Assembly: GCF_016714285.1 (NCBI RefSeq)
Contig: NZ_JADJNN010000001.1
Coordinates: forward strand, 124,001 to 188,000
DNA: 64,000 nt
Source: Nannocystis sp.
GTDB lineage: Bacteria; Myxococcota_A; Polyangia; Nannocystales; Nannocystaceae
Reading direction: 5' to 3'
The position numbers were made by a program, and so were the translations under genes. Below, piece by piece: positions 16,996 to 28,333 of the stretch. A model generated the notes under the pieces. The model made no database searches. It had not been told where the DNA came from and worked only from the letters and a program-made list of their open reading frames with translations. Numbering within the stretch: the stretch's first letter is position 1; the number at the start of each line of letters is the position of its first letter.

Positions 16996-18825
16996 ATGAA
17001 CACCTCGCTTGTCTTTCGCGGGCTCACGGTAGCCCTTGGCCTGACCCTCGCCGCTTGCGGCGACGACTCGGTCGGGACCTCCACCCTCAGCGGTGGCAAC
17101 ACGGACGGCACCGGCAACGGGCCGAACCCGACGACCGGCACCGGCGACGTGCCGACCTCCGGCAGCACGGAGACCACGCCGACCAGCGGCGACTCCCTGG
17201 GCACGGACAGCCAGGCCACGACGGATGTGAGCAGCTCGAGCACGGCGAGCAACACGACCAGCGGCGACAGCTCGAGCAGCGCCACGACCGACGCCTCGAC
17301 GGGCGCGATCGACCAGACCACCAGCGGCAGCACCAGCGGCGACAGCACGACCGGCAACAACAATTGCCTCGAGGACGTGCCAGATCCGGCCTGTACCGGC
17401 GACGAGGGCCTGATCTTCGTGTCGACCCCGCCCGACGGCGGCAGCGACCTCAACAGCGGCACGAGTAAAGAGGATCCGGTGGCCACCCTGGCCGAGGCGA
17501 TGAAGAAGGCGCTGCTGTGCCCGGACATCTGCGACATCGTCGTCAGCGCCGGCACGTACCAGAAGACCGTCACGCTCAGCTCCGGCGTCAACATGTACGG
17601 CGGCTACAAGCCCAAGACCTTCGTCTACGACCTGCCGAACAACCTCACGGTGATCGCCGGCACCGAGGCGCGTGCGGTCATCGCCCAGGGCCTGAACCTC
17701 AGCACCAAGCTCAGCGGGTTCACGATCAAGGGCAAGAACTTCGCCAATGATGGCACCTCGAGCTACGCGGTGTGGGCCAAGGACATCGCTGACGACCTGT
17801 TCATGGTCGACCGCTGCACGATCCAGGCGGGCACGGGGGGCGACGGCGTCGACGGCACGGGCGGCACCAAGGGCGCCGATGGCGGACTCGGCGGAGCCGC
17901 GAGTGAGTCGTCCGGCGGCAACGGCGGCACCTCGGCCTGCGGGGCGACCGGCGGCAAGGGCGGCTCGGCCGGCAACTGTTTCAGCGAGGCCGGCGCGATG
18001 GGCCAGGCCGGCGGCGACGACACCGAGGGCGGCGCCGGCGGCACCAACGGCAAGAGCGAGTGCAGCGGCAACATCATCACCGGCTGCAATGACAAGGGCG
18101 GGCTGGGGCTCGGCGGTCAGCTCGGCGGGGCCGGGGATGCGGGGACGGCCGGACAGGCCGGCCCCAACGCTGACGGCACCTTCGATGGCAACGGCTTCTG
18201 GAGCGGCGGCAGCGGCATGGCCGGCGTGCGCGGCAAGCACGGCCGCGGCGGCGGCGGTGGCGGCGCGGGTGGCACCGACAACGAGCCGTTCACCTGCGGT
18301 AACTCGGTCGATACCGGCGGTGGTGGCGGCGGTGGTGGCGGCGGCGGGTGTGGCGGCGGCGAGGGTCTGCCGGGCGGCGCCGGCGGCGGGTCGTTCGGCG
18401 TGGTAGCGATCGCGGCCTCGATCCAGGTCGCTAACTCGATCATCCTGCCGGCCAAGGCCGGCGACGGCGGCAACGGCGGCAACGGCGGCAACGGCGGCGT
18501 CGGCAAGGCTGGCGGCAGCTTCGCCAAGGGCAAGAACAACGGCGACCAGGACGACGGCGGTGGCGACGGCGGAAACGGGGCGAACGGCGGCGACGGCGGC
18601 GGTGCGGGCGGAGGGGCTGGCGGCTGCGGGGGGATCGCCGTGGCGATCGTCCGCGTCGGCAACGCCTTCGTCGGCCAGAGCAACCTCGACATCCAGCTCG
18701 GCACGGCGGGCGCGGGCGGGGCTGGCGGCACCGGCGGCTTCGAGGGGAACGCGGGCGGCAAGCCGCAGGCCCCCAAGGGCGCGGCTGGCTGCAAGGGCAA
18801 GGCGGTCGACGAGCTCGACCTCTGA
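16996..18825 (+). CDS. Glycine-rich lipoprotein with DUF1565-like N-domain
   Basis: 609 aa. The signal peptide ends TLAAC, followed by a ~100-residue Ser/Thr/Gly/Asp linker. Residues ~130-275 contain FVSTPPDGGSDLNSGT and VVSAGTYQKTV, typical of the DUF1565/parallel beta-helix family found in secreted proteins. The rest is dominated by Gly-Gly-x repeats (GGxGG, GGGGGGGGG), broken by a hydrophobic strand (SFGVVAIAASIQVANSI) and a final GGIAVAIVRVGNAF strand. The Gly-rich parts are probably loops or stacked helices on the cell surface. The DNA is correspondingly repetitive (GGCGGC). I cannot assign a function beyond a surface protein. Confidence 0.85.
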   Translation: MNTSLVFRGLTVALGLTLAACGDDSVGTSTLSGGNTDGTGNGPNPTTGTGDVPTSGSTETTPTSGDSLGTDSQATTDVSSSSTASNTTSGDSSSSATTDASTGAIDQTTSGSTSGDSTTGNNNCLEDVPDPACTGDEGLIFVSTPPDGGSDLNSGTSKEDPVATLAEAMKKALLCPDICDIVVSAGTYQKTVTLSSGVNMYGGYKPKTFVYDLPNNLTVIAGTEARAVIAQGLNLSTKLSGFTIKGKNFANDGTSSYAVWAKDIADDLFMVDRCTIQAGTGGDGVDGTGGTKGADGGLGGAASESSGGNGGTSACGATGGKGGSAGNCFSEAGAMGQAGGDDTEGGAGGTNGKSECSGNIITGCNDKGGLGLGGQLGGAGDAGTAGQAGPNADGTFDGNGFWSGGSGMAGVRGKHGRGGGGGGAGGTDNEPFTCGNSVDTGGGGGGGGGGGCGGGEGLPGGAGGGSFGVVAIAASIQVANSIILPAKAGDGGNGGNGGNGGVGKAGGSFAKGKNNGDQDDGGGDGGNGANGGDGGGAGGGAGGCGGIAVAIVRVGNAFVGQSNLDIQLGTAGAGGAGGTGGFEGNAGGKPQAPKGAAGCKGKAVDELDL

Positions 18826-18843
18826 GCTGAACCTGGCCGAAAT

Positions 18844-18881
18844 AACATGGCCCCTGCGGACCTGTCCGCGGGGCCATGTTT
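18844..18881. terminator. Bidirectional intrinsic terminator between glycine-rich lipoprotein and sdhB
   Basis: A 16-bp stem with one bulged T: AACATGGCCCC-GCGGA (18844-18860) pairs with TCCGCGGGGCCATGTT (18865-18880), loop CCTG, followed by TTT. It sits between two convergent genes and can serve both strands. Confidence 0.85.
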
Positions 18882-18958
18882 CATGCATACAACAACGACG
18901 GGCGCGCCTTCACGGCGAGCCCGTCCTTGCCCTGGGTTCGAGCGCCGGCGAGCGCCGG

Positions 18959-19732
18959 CTACTCCTTGCCGGCCACGGTCGCCCGCATGTACTCGCGGTT
19001 GAGCATCACGATCGCGTCGAAGGGGATCTCCTTGGGGCAGGCCTCGGAGCACTCGCCGTGGTTGGTGCAGCTGCCGAAGCCCTCGAGGTCCATCTGCGCG
19101 ACCATGTTGCGCACGCGGCCTGAGCGCTCGACCTGGCCCTGCGGCAGCTTGACCAGGTGCGCCACCTTGGCGCCGGTGAACAGCATCGCCGCGGCGTTGG
19201 GGCAGGCGGCCACGCAGGCGCCGCAGCCGATGCACTGGGCGTAGTCCATCGCCTCGTCGGCGTCCGTCTTGCCGATCGGGGTCGCGTTGCCGTCGACGGT
19301 GGACCCGGTGTTGATCGACACGAAGCCGCCGGCCGCGATGATGCGGTCGAAGCTCGAGCGGCTGACGCTGAGGTCCTTGATCACCGGGAAGGGCGCGGCG
19401 CGCCACGGCTCGATCGTGATCGTGTCACCGTCCTTGAAGCTGCGCATGTGCAGCTGGCAGGTGGTGGTCGCCTTGCGGGGCCCGTGCGGGCGGCCGTTGA
19501 TGACCATCGAGCAGGCGCCGCAGATGCCCTCGCGGCAGTCGTGGTCGAAGGACACCGGGTCGCCGCCGGACTTGGTGAGCTGCTCGTTGAGCACGTCGAG
19601 CATCTCGAGGAAGGACATGTCGGGCGAGACGGCGTCGAGCTTGTAGGTCTCGAGCTTGCCCGCGGCCTTGCCGTCCTTCTGGCGCCAGATGCGGAGGGTG
19701 AGTTTCATGGTCGCAGCGGATGAACCGGACAT
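18959..19732 (-). CDS. sdhB: Succinate dehydrogenase/fumarate reductase iron-sulfur subunit
   Basis: 257 aa. The N-terminal plant-type [2Fe-2S] ferredoxin domain has CREGICGAC and a later Cys in TTTCQ. The C-terminal domain has CIGCGACVAACP and CTNHGECSEACPKEIP, providing the [4Fe-4S] and [3Fe-4S] ligands. It passes electrons from the flavoprotein to quinone on the inner face of the membrane. The start at 19732 has AAGGAGG upstream; an internal ATG at 19708 would shorten it by eight residues. The gene ends the sdhC-sdhA-sdhB order, 17 nt after sdhA. Confidence 0.96.
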   Translation of the reverse strand: MSGSSAATMKLTLRIWRQKDGKAAGKLETYKLDAVSPDMSFLEMLDVLNEQLTKSGGDPVSFDHDCREGICGACSMVINGRPHGPRKATTTCQLHMRSFKDGDTITIEPWRAAPFPVIKDLSVSRSSFDRIIAAGGFVSINTGSTVDGNATPIGKTDADEAMDYAQCIGCGACVAACPNAAAMLFTGAKVAHLVKLPQGQVERSGRVRNMVAQMDLEGFGSCTNHGECSEACPKEIPFDAIVMLNREYMRATVAGKE

Positions 19733-19749
19733 GGGTGCAGGGCCTCCTT

Positions 19750-21663
<1,914 letters not shown>

Positions 21664-21685
21664 GGCGATGACTCCGAGGCGAGCG

Positions 21686-22447
21686 TCAGAGGTGGACGAC
21701 GCCGGCGAGCACGGCGATCGGGAAGGAGATGTTGCCGAGGGTCACGAGGGTGGCGATCGTGGTGCCGATGCGCTCGGCGACCTGGCGCTGGCCGCCCTTG
21801 CTGTAGCCGAGGGTGGCGAAGCCGCTGGCGACGCCGTGGCTGAGGTGGCGCCCGAGCAGCAGGTTGGCGAGGATGTACGAGCCGGCGATGATCGGGTTCT
21901 GGAAGCCGCGCACGAACATGCTGTAGGCGTCGTGGCGCTGCATGTGCTCGGGGACGGAGGCGAGGATCTTGACGTTCTCCTCGCGCACCCACACGTCGCC
22001 GCGCAGCACCTCGTGCAGCACGAAGTGCTCGTGCTGGATCGTGCCGATCGTGAAGTGCAGCAGGTGGAAGATGATGAATGCGAGGATCACCAGACCGCTG
22101 CCGCGCATGAACAGCGCGGCGTAGCTGGTGCGGTCGTAGCGGCGCGGGCTGGCGTAGGGCTGGGGCCGCGCCGCCCAGTTCTTTTGGGTCAATCGCCACG
22201 CCGAGGCGATGTGCAGCAGCACGGCGCTGAGCACCACGATGCGCACGGTCCACAGCAGCGGCGGCGTGCCCTTCAGGGTCTGCGCATAGTGATTGAAGAC
22301 GTCAGAGCCGAGGTAGATCTGGAGGTTGCCGGCCATGTGCGCGAGGATGAAGCCGACCAGCACGACGCCAGTGGCTCCCATCACGAACTTGAGGCCGATC
22401 GACGATCCAAGCAGGCTGTGGGGGCGACCAGGACTGGACTCGCTCAT
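21686..22447 (-). CDS. sdhC: Succinate dehydrogenase cytochrome b subunit (B-type, five-helix)
   Basis: 253 aa with five predicted membrane helices (starting near residues 20, 63, 110, 165 and 220). Histidines suited to two heme b groups are in LAHMAGN, VLLHIAS, FHLLHFTIG and LGRHLSHG. A single large cytochrome b subunit without sdhD is the B-type arrangement, in which quinone reduction can be coupled to the membrane potential. Start 22447 has GAGGAA upstream; the ATG at 22465 is less likely. First gene of sdhCAB, with a TATAGC candidate -10 at 22480-22485 on the minus strand. Confidence 0.93.
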   Translation of the reverse strand: MSESSPGRPHSLLGSSIGLKFVMGATGVVLVGFILAHMAGNLQIYLGSDVFNHYAQTLKGTPPLLWTVRIVVLSAVLLHIASAWRLTQKNWAARPQPYASPRRYDRTSYAALFMRGSGLVILAFIIFHLLHFTIGTIQHEHFVLHEVLRGDVWVREENVKILASVPEHMQRHDAYSMFVRGFQNPIIAGSYILANLLLGRHLSHGVASGFATLGYSKGGQRQVAERIGTTIATLVTLGNISFPIAVLAGVVHL

Positions 22448-22569
22448 GGCATGTTCCTCGTGCACACGCGGAGCCCTTGGCTATACAGCGTTCGACCGGC
22501 TCCGCTGGCCTTGCGAGTAGCACAGATCCCGCGGATTTGCCTGGCAAAAATTAACGCGAGGCGACCAGT

Positions 22570-23607
22570 TCAATGCACGCGGATGCGTTCGGCCGGGGTC
22601 CAGCTGAGCTCGAAGTGGCCGAGCATCACCGGCTCGTTCTGTCGCAGGCGCACCACGGCGTGGCTCGGGCCCTCCGTCTCGTGGCCCGGGCGCACGCCGT
22701 TGGTGCTGGCCAGGTCGTACACGAGCAGCGAATTGGGGCCCTCTTCGGTGACGAGCGCGTGCACACGAGACAGGTTGCGACCCGACCCGGCGAGCGAGCA
22801 GCGGTCGCTATAGCGGCCGATGAGGAGTCCGCGCTGCAGCTGCTCGCTGTCCACGTCGAGCTCACGCGTGGCCTCGGCGCCGCGTTGTGACTTCGCCGAC
22901 TTGAGCGAGCGCAGGCGCAGCACCCCGCGCGGCTGGGGGCGGGCGTCGACGTCGATCGGTCGGTAGCCGCCGAGCTGGGCGACGCTCGGCTCGGCCATCG
23001 CCGAGATCGCCAGACGGATCCCTCCGCCGTGACGATCGATGCCGGTGAGCCGCTGGAAGGCCTGGTCGGTGCTGCCCTCGAGCAGTGCGAGCCCAGCGGG
23101 CCCGCCCGGCAGCACGAACAGGCCCGTGTGACCGAAGGAGAGGGCGACGTGCCCGAGCGCCGAGAAGCCAGGCACGCGCTTGCCGTCCGCCAGGACGATG
23201 CCCGCGCGGCCGCCGAGGTCGTAACCGCGGAGGCGCAGCGCGCCCTGGCCCGGCCAGGCGGTGACGAGGATGTGGCGCAGGCTGACCCGCGTGTCGTGGG
23301 GGATGGCCAGACTGCAGCGGTTGTGCCGGCCGAACACCATCGCGTGCGGGAGGTTCTCCGGACGACGGATCGGTCGCTGCGCGACCGGAAAGCCGAGGTC
23401 GTTGGTGACCACGACCAGCGACTCGCCCGGGGCCATGTTGCCGACCAGCGCGCCGAGCACGGCCTTGGCCCGACCGAAACAATCGATGAGGTCGAGCGGG
23501 CGCGTCTCGCCTCGGAGCTCGGGGTCGAAGTCGCGGTCGCTCTCCTCGTCGTCTTGTGCCAGCGGATTCGCTGGGCGGTCGTACGGGTCGGGCCGTTTGC
23601 TACTCAC
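22570..23607 (-). CDS. Protein with two FHA (forkhead-associated) domains
   Basis: 345 aa from GTG 23607. The first half has an FHA-like core (MVFGRHNRCSLAIP, VSLRHILV, then DLGGRAGIVLADGKRV). The C-terminal half is a clear FHA domain: LLIGRYSDRCSLAG, NLSRVHALV, VYDLASTNGV, with the Arg, Ser and Asn residues that contact phosphothreonine. There is no signal peptide or membrane segment. FHA proteins read Ser/Thr kinase output, which is abundant in myxobacteria, but no kinase is adjacent. An upstream TTG at 23649 would add 14 residues. It precedes sdhCAB on the same strand, 122 nt away. Confidence 0.85.
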   Translation of the reverse strand: MSSKRPDPYDRPANPLAQDDEESDRDFDPELRGETRPLDLIDCFGRAKAVLGALVGNMAPGESLVVVTNDLGFPVAQRPIRRPENLPHAMVFGRHNRCSLAIPHDTRVSLRHILVTAWPGQGALRLRGYDLGGRAGIVLADGKRVPGFSALGHVALSFGHTGLFVLPGGPAGLALLEGSTDQAFQRLTGIDRHGGGIRLAISAMAEPSVAQLGGYRPIDVDARPQPRGVLRLRSLKSAKSQRGAEATRELDVDSEQLQRGLLIGRYSDRCSLAGSGRNLSRVHALVTEEGPNSLLVYDLASTNGVRPGHETEGPSHAVVRLRQNEPVMLGHFELSWTPAERIRVH

Positions 23608-24047
23608 AGACCTGCAGGGTATGCCAGACCCGTCGGCAGCGCCACGCAAATTGTCCGCGATCGGGCCCCCCTCAGAGGCCGTCAGAGGGGCCGCCAGAGC
23701 CCGTCCAGGGCGGTCTAGCGGACCCTGGGCGATATCAACCGAGGGCCGCGGGCAGAGCCTCGTTCATTGCGACCAGAACGATCGACGAGGCCGCGAGGGG
23801 CGAGGGACGCGGACGAAGCTCACGACTCTCGGTGGAGCACGCGTCGCGGTCGCACCGCCGATGTGTGCGCCACGATGCAGCGAGTGCCAGGCGGTTCGGC
23901 TCGTGGGCAGTGACCCACGTCTCGCTCCTGCAAGCCCGTCGACGCGGGTGCGAGGCGTTGACGCCCCCCATCGTGCGTGGTAGATGCCCGCGCGCCTCGC
24001 GGTATTGCGATTTTCGCTCACCGTCGCGGCATCGGACCGTCTGACTC
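23608..24047. other. Divergent intergenic region (440 bp) upstream of the ATP synthase operon
   Basis: No convincing gene on either strand; open frames have random composition. The right-hand end carries the promoter described at 23958. The rest shows no clear repeat or structured RNA. Confidence 0.6.
23958..23986 (+). promoter_or_regulatory. Candidate sigma70 promoter of the ATP synthase operon
   Basis: TTGACG (23958-23963), exact 17-nt spacer, TAGATG (23981-23986). It would give a leader of about 55 nt before the b' subunit start at 24048. Confidence 0.6.
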
Positions 24048-24515
24048 ATGCCAGCACCCGTCCTCCTCCTCGCTTCTGCGGCCGCGCCGGTCGTCGACAT
24101 CGATGGGACCATCTTCATCCAGGCGGGCATCTTCCTGCTGTTGATGGCGATCCTCCACCCGCTGTTGTTCAAGCCGTGGCTGGCGACCCGGGCGCGCCGC
24201 GAGCATGCCATCGACGGCACCTTGCTGTCCGCCACCGAGCTCCGCGTCGAGGCCGAGCGCATCGGTGTCGACTACGACGCTCGCCTCGCCGACGCACGCG
24301 GTCGGGCCGGGGCGGTCCGCTCCGAGGCCGTGAAGGCCGCGGAGAGTGATCGCCAGCGCCGGCTCGCGGACACTCGCAGCGCCGCCAACGTCGAGATGGA
24401 GGAACTCCGCGGTCGCCTGGCCCGCGAGTCTGACGCCGCTCGCAGCACGCTCGCCGCCCGCGTCGACGAGCTCGCCGCCGACGTCGCCACCCGTATCCTC
24501 GGGAGGACACCATGA
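24048..24515 (+). CDS. F0F1 ATP synthase subunit b' (AtpF2-like)
   Basis: 155 aa: one membrane helix (residues ~22-44, FIQAGIFLLLMAILHPLLFKPWL) followed by a long charged coiled-coil. This is the build of a b-type peripheral stalk that links the a subunit in the membrane to delta in the soluble head. It lacks a signal peptide, unlike the next gene, and is the b' of a heterodimeric b/b' stalk. Its last four bases ATGA overlap the start of the b subunit. First gene of the operon. Confidence 0.85.
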   Translation: MPAPVLLLASAAAPVVDIDGTIFIQAGIFLLLMAILHPLLFKPWLATRARREHAIDGTLLSATELRVEAERIGVDYDARLADARGRAGAVRSEAVKAAESDRQRRLADTRSAANVEMEELRGRLARESDAARSTLAARVDELAADVATRILGRTP

Positions 24516-25189
24516 GCATGGATCTCGCGCGCCGCGCGGCGGCCCGCTGTTCCGCGTGCTGGACCACCACGAGCGCCGCCCTGTGCTGGCTGGTCAGTAT
24601 GCCGGCACTCGGGGCGCCGGCCGGGGGAGGTCACGACGCCGCTGTTGGCCACGGCGCCCACAACGGCATTACGCTGTTCAACTGGCCGAGCGCAGAGGAT
24701 CCGCGGATCGGCCTCGGCTATCTCGTCATCAATTTCGTCGTCTTGGCGTTCCTCATTCACCGCCTGATCCTGCGCAAGCTGGTCGACGACAACGCCACTC
24801 GCCACGACGACATCAAGCGCCAGGTCGACGAGGCCGCCCGCAATCTGAGCGACGCCCAGGCCGCGCTGGCCGACTTCAAGGCGCGGATGGACCGCGTCGA
24901 CGCCGAGAGCAAGCAGATCCTCGATGCGGCGCGCAAGGCCGCCGAGGCTGACCGCGCCCGCTTGCTCGCCGAGGCGGAGCAGGAGGCCCTGCGCTTCAAG
25001 ACCGCGGCGATGGCCGCAGCCCAGCGCGAGGTCGGTCTGCGTCGCGCCGAGATCGAGGCCGAGGTCGTCGACCGGGCGATCGCCCGCGCCGGCGAGATCC
25101 TGGCCACGCGCATCACCGATGCCGACCAGGGGCGACTGGTCGACGACTACGCGGTCGAGCTAGCGAACAACCGCACCGCTCGCGCCTGA
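24512..25189 (+). CDS. atpF: F0F1 ATP synthase subunit b
   Basis: 225 aa. An unusual N-terminal extension looks like a signal peptide (residues ~1-36, ending MPALGAPAGG). The true stalk membrane helix follows at ~68-88 (IGLGYLVINFVVLAFLIHRLILRKLV) and then a ~130-residue coiled-coil. A cleavable signal on b subunits is known in delta-proteobacterial relatives. It overlaps the b' gene by ATGA and precedes atpH by 39 nt. Confidence 0.87.
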   Translation: MSMDLARRAAARCSACWTTTSAALCWLVSMPALGAPAGGGHDAAVGHGAHNGITLFNWPSAEDPRIGLGYLVINFVVLAFLIHRLILRKLVDDNATRHDDIKRQVDEAARNLSDAQAALADFKARMDRVDAESKQILDAARKAAEADRARLLAEAEQEALRFKTAAMAAAQREVGLRRAEIEAEVVDRAIARAGEILATRITDADQGRLVDDYAVELANNRTARA

Positions 25190-25228
25190 CCGGAGCGCCA
25201 CGAATAAGATGACGACGAAAGGACCGGC

Positions 25229-25780
25229 ATGATCCCCGCCACACTCGCCCGCCGTTATGCACGCGCGCTGCTCCAGCTCGCCGATACGCCGATGCAGCGC
25301 GAGATCTACGGTCGCGACCTCGCCGCCTTTGTGCGCAGTACCTCCGTGCCCGTCGAGGGCGCGGCGAGTCTGCTCGCGGTCCTCGATTTCAACCTCCACG
25401 CTCAGTCCCAGCGCCGCAGCGTGCTCGACGCGGTGCTCAAGCGGATGAACCTCGACGTCACGGTCAACCGCTTCCTCCAGCTGGTCTTCGAGCGCGGCCG
25501 CATCGCCGGCGTGCCCCAGATGGCCGTCGCCTTCCAGGACATGGCTGACGCCCTCGCCGGCCGCCAGAAGGCGACCATCACCTCGGCCCGGCCGCTCGCC
25601 GGTGAGTCCCTCGCCAAGCTGAAGGCCGCGCTCGAGAAGGTCACCGGCAAGACCATCCTCGTCGACAGCAAGGTCGACCCGGCGCTGCTGGGCGGCGTCG
25701 TCGCCCAGGTCGGCACCTACGTGTTCGACGGCAGCGTCAAGTCGCAGCTCGAGCGCATGCGCGGCGCGCTGCGCAGCTAG
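25229..25780 (+). CDS. atpH: F0F1 ATP synthase subunit delta
   Basis: 183 aa, the usual OSCP/delta length. The N-terminus IPATLARRYARALLQLAD is the typical first helix, and the C-terminal end has KLKAALEKVTGKTILVDSKVDPALLGGVVAQVG, the family's most conserved block. It connects the peripheral stalk to the alpha3beta3 head. AAAGGA lies ahead of the ATG. Confidence 0.95.
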   Translation: MIPATLARRYARALLQLADTPMQREIYGRDLAAFVRSTSVPVEGAASLLAVLDFNLHAQSQRRSVLDAVLKRMNLDVTVNRFLQLVFERGRIAGVPQMAVAFQDMADALAGRQKATITSARPLAGESLAKLKAALEKVTGKTILVDSKVDPALLGGVVAQVGTYVFDGSVKSQLERMRGALRS

Positions 25781-25824
25781 TTTCCTCCCTCTCTCTCCTC
25801 ATCCAAGCAAGCACGAGACATCCC

Positions 25825-27366
<1,542 letters not shown>

Positions 27367-27373
27367 GAGACTC

Positions 27374-28279
27374 ATGGCCAACCTGAAGGAGATCCGCGGC
27401 CGCATCGGGTCGGTCAAGAACACCCGCAAGATCACCTCGGCGATGAGCCGGATCGCCGCGGCGCGGCTGGTCAAGGCCCAGCAGGCCGCCCTCGCCGCGC
27501 GTCCCTACGGCGAGCGCCTCGAAGAGGTCGTCCGGGCGCTGGTCACTGGCGCGAGCGAAGGGGAGGGCAGCGCCCTCCACCCGCTGCTGGGTCACCGCAC
27601 CGGCAACAATCGCGTGGGTCTGATCCTCCTGACAGCCGACCGCGGCCTCGCGGGTGGCTTCAACGCCAACGTCAATCGCGCCGGCTTGACCTTCATCAAG
27701 CGCGAGCAGGCCGAGGGTCGCGAGGTCGTCGTGATCACCGTCGGCAAGAAGGGCCGGGCCTTCCTCGGCAGCGCCCAGAAGATCGAGCGCAGCCACGAGG
27801 CCCCGACGCTCGCCAACATCGTCGAGCGGGCCAAGGAGGTCGCCGCCGAGGTGATGGCGCTGTTTGAGCCGCCGGCCGAGGGCCAGGTCGGACTGCCGCA
27901 GTGCGACTCCGTGCACCTCGCTTATAACTACTTCAAGAGCGTGCTGACCCAGGAGCCGCGCATCGTGCAGGTCCTCCCGGTCAAGGCGCCCGAGCCGAGC
28001 GCCAGCGGCGACCAGCCGGTCCCGCCGCTGTTCGAGCCCGACCGCGCTAGCCTGCTCGGTCACCTGCTGCCGATCGCCATCGAGGCGCAGCTCCAGCAGG
28101 CAATGTTCAACTCGATCGCCGGCGAGATCGCCGCGCGCCGCACCGCGATGGAATCGGCCACCGACAACGCCACCCAGCTGATCGGGGAGCTGACGCTGCA
28201 CTACAACCGCGAGCGTCAGGCCGCGATCACCAAGGAGCTCATGGAGATCATCGGCGGCGCCGAGGCCCTCAAGGGCTAA
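27374..28279 (+). CDS. atpG: F0F1 ATP synthase subunit gamma
   Basis: 301 aa. The N-terminal coiled-coil NLKEIRGRIGSVKNTRKITSAM and the C-terminal helix DNATQLIGELTLHYNRERQAAITKELMEIIGGA form the rotor shaft inside alpha3beta3. GLAGGFNANV is also conserved. The middle carries a modest insert (KAPEPSASGDQPVPP). TAGGAG is seen six bases before the ATG, 7 nt after atpA. Confidence 0.96.
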   Translation: MANLKEIRGRIGSVKNTRKITSAMSRIAAARLVKAQQAALAARPYGERLEEVVRALVTGASEGEGSALHPLLGHRTGNNRVGLILLTADRGLAGGFNANVNRAGLTFIKREQAEGREVVVITVGKKGRAFLGSAQKIERSHEAPTLANIVERAKEVAAEVMALFEPPAEGQVGLPQCDSVHLAYNYFKSVLTQEPRIVQVLPVKAPEPSASGDQPVPPLFEPDRASLLGHLLPIAIEAQLQQAMFNSIAGEIAARRTAMESATDNATQLIGELTLHYNRERQAAITKELMEIIGGAEALKG

Positions 28280-28333
28280 GCGCCGTCGTCATCCCGAGCC
28301 CGCCCACTCTTCCTGCCCCTGCCCGGAGCCCCC

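Noticed and set aside
18290..18620. GGC-rich stretch as a structured RNA or origin
   Set aside because: It is explained by glycine codons of the surface lipoprotein.
23735..24262. Minus-strand open frame across the atp promoter region
   Set aside because: It overlaps the b' subunit gene and promoter and shows no domain or plausible start signal.
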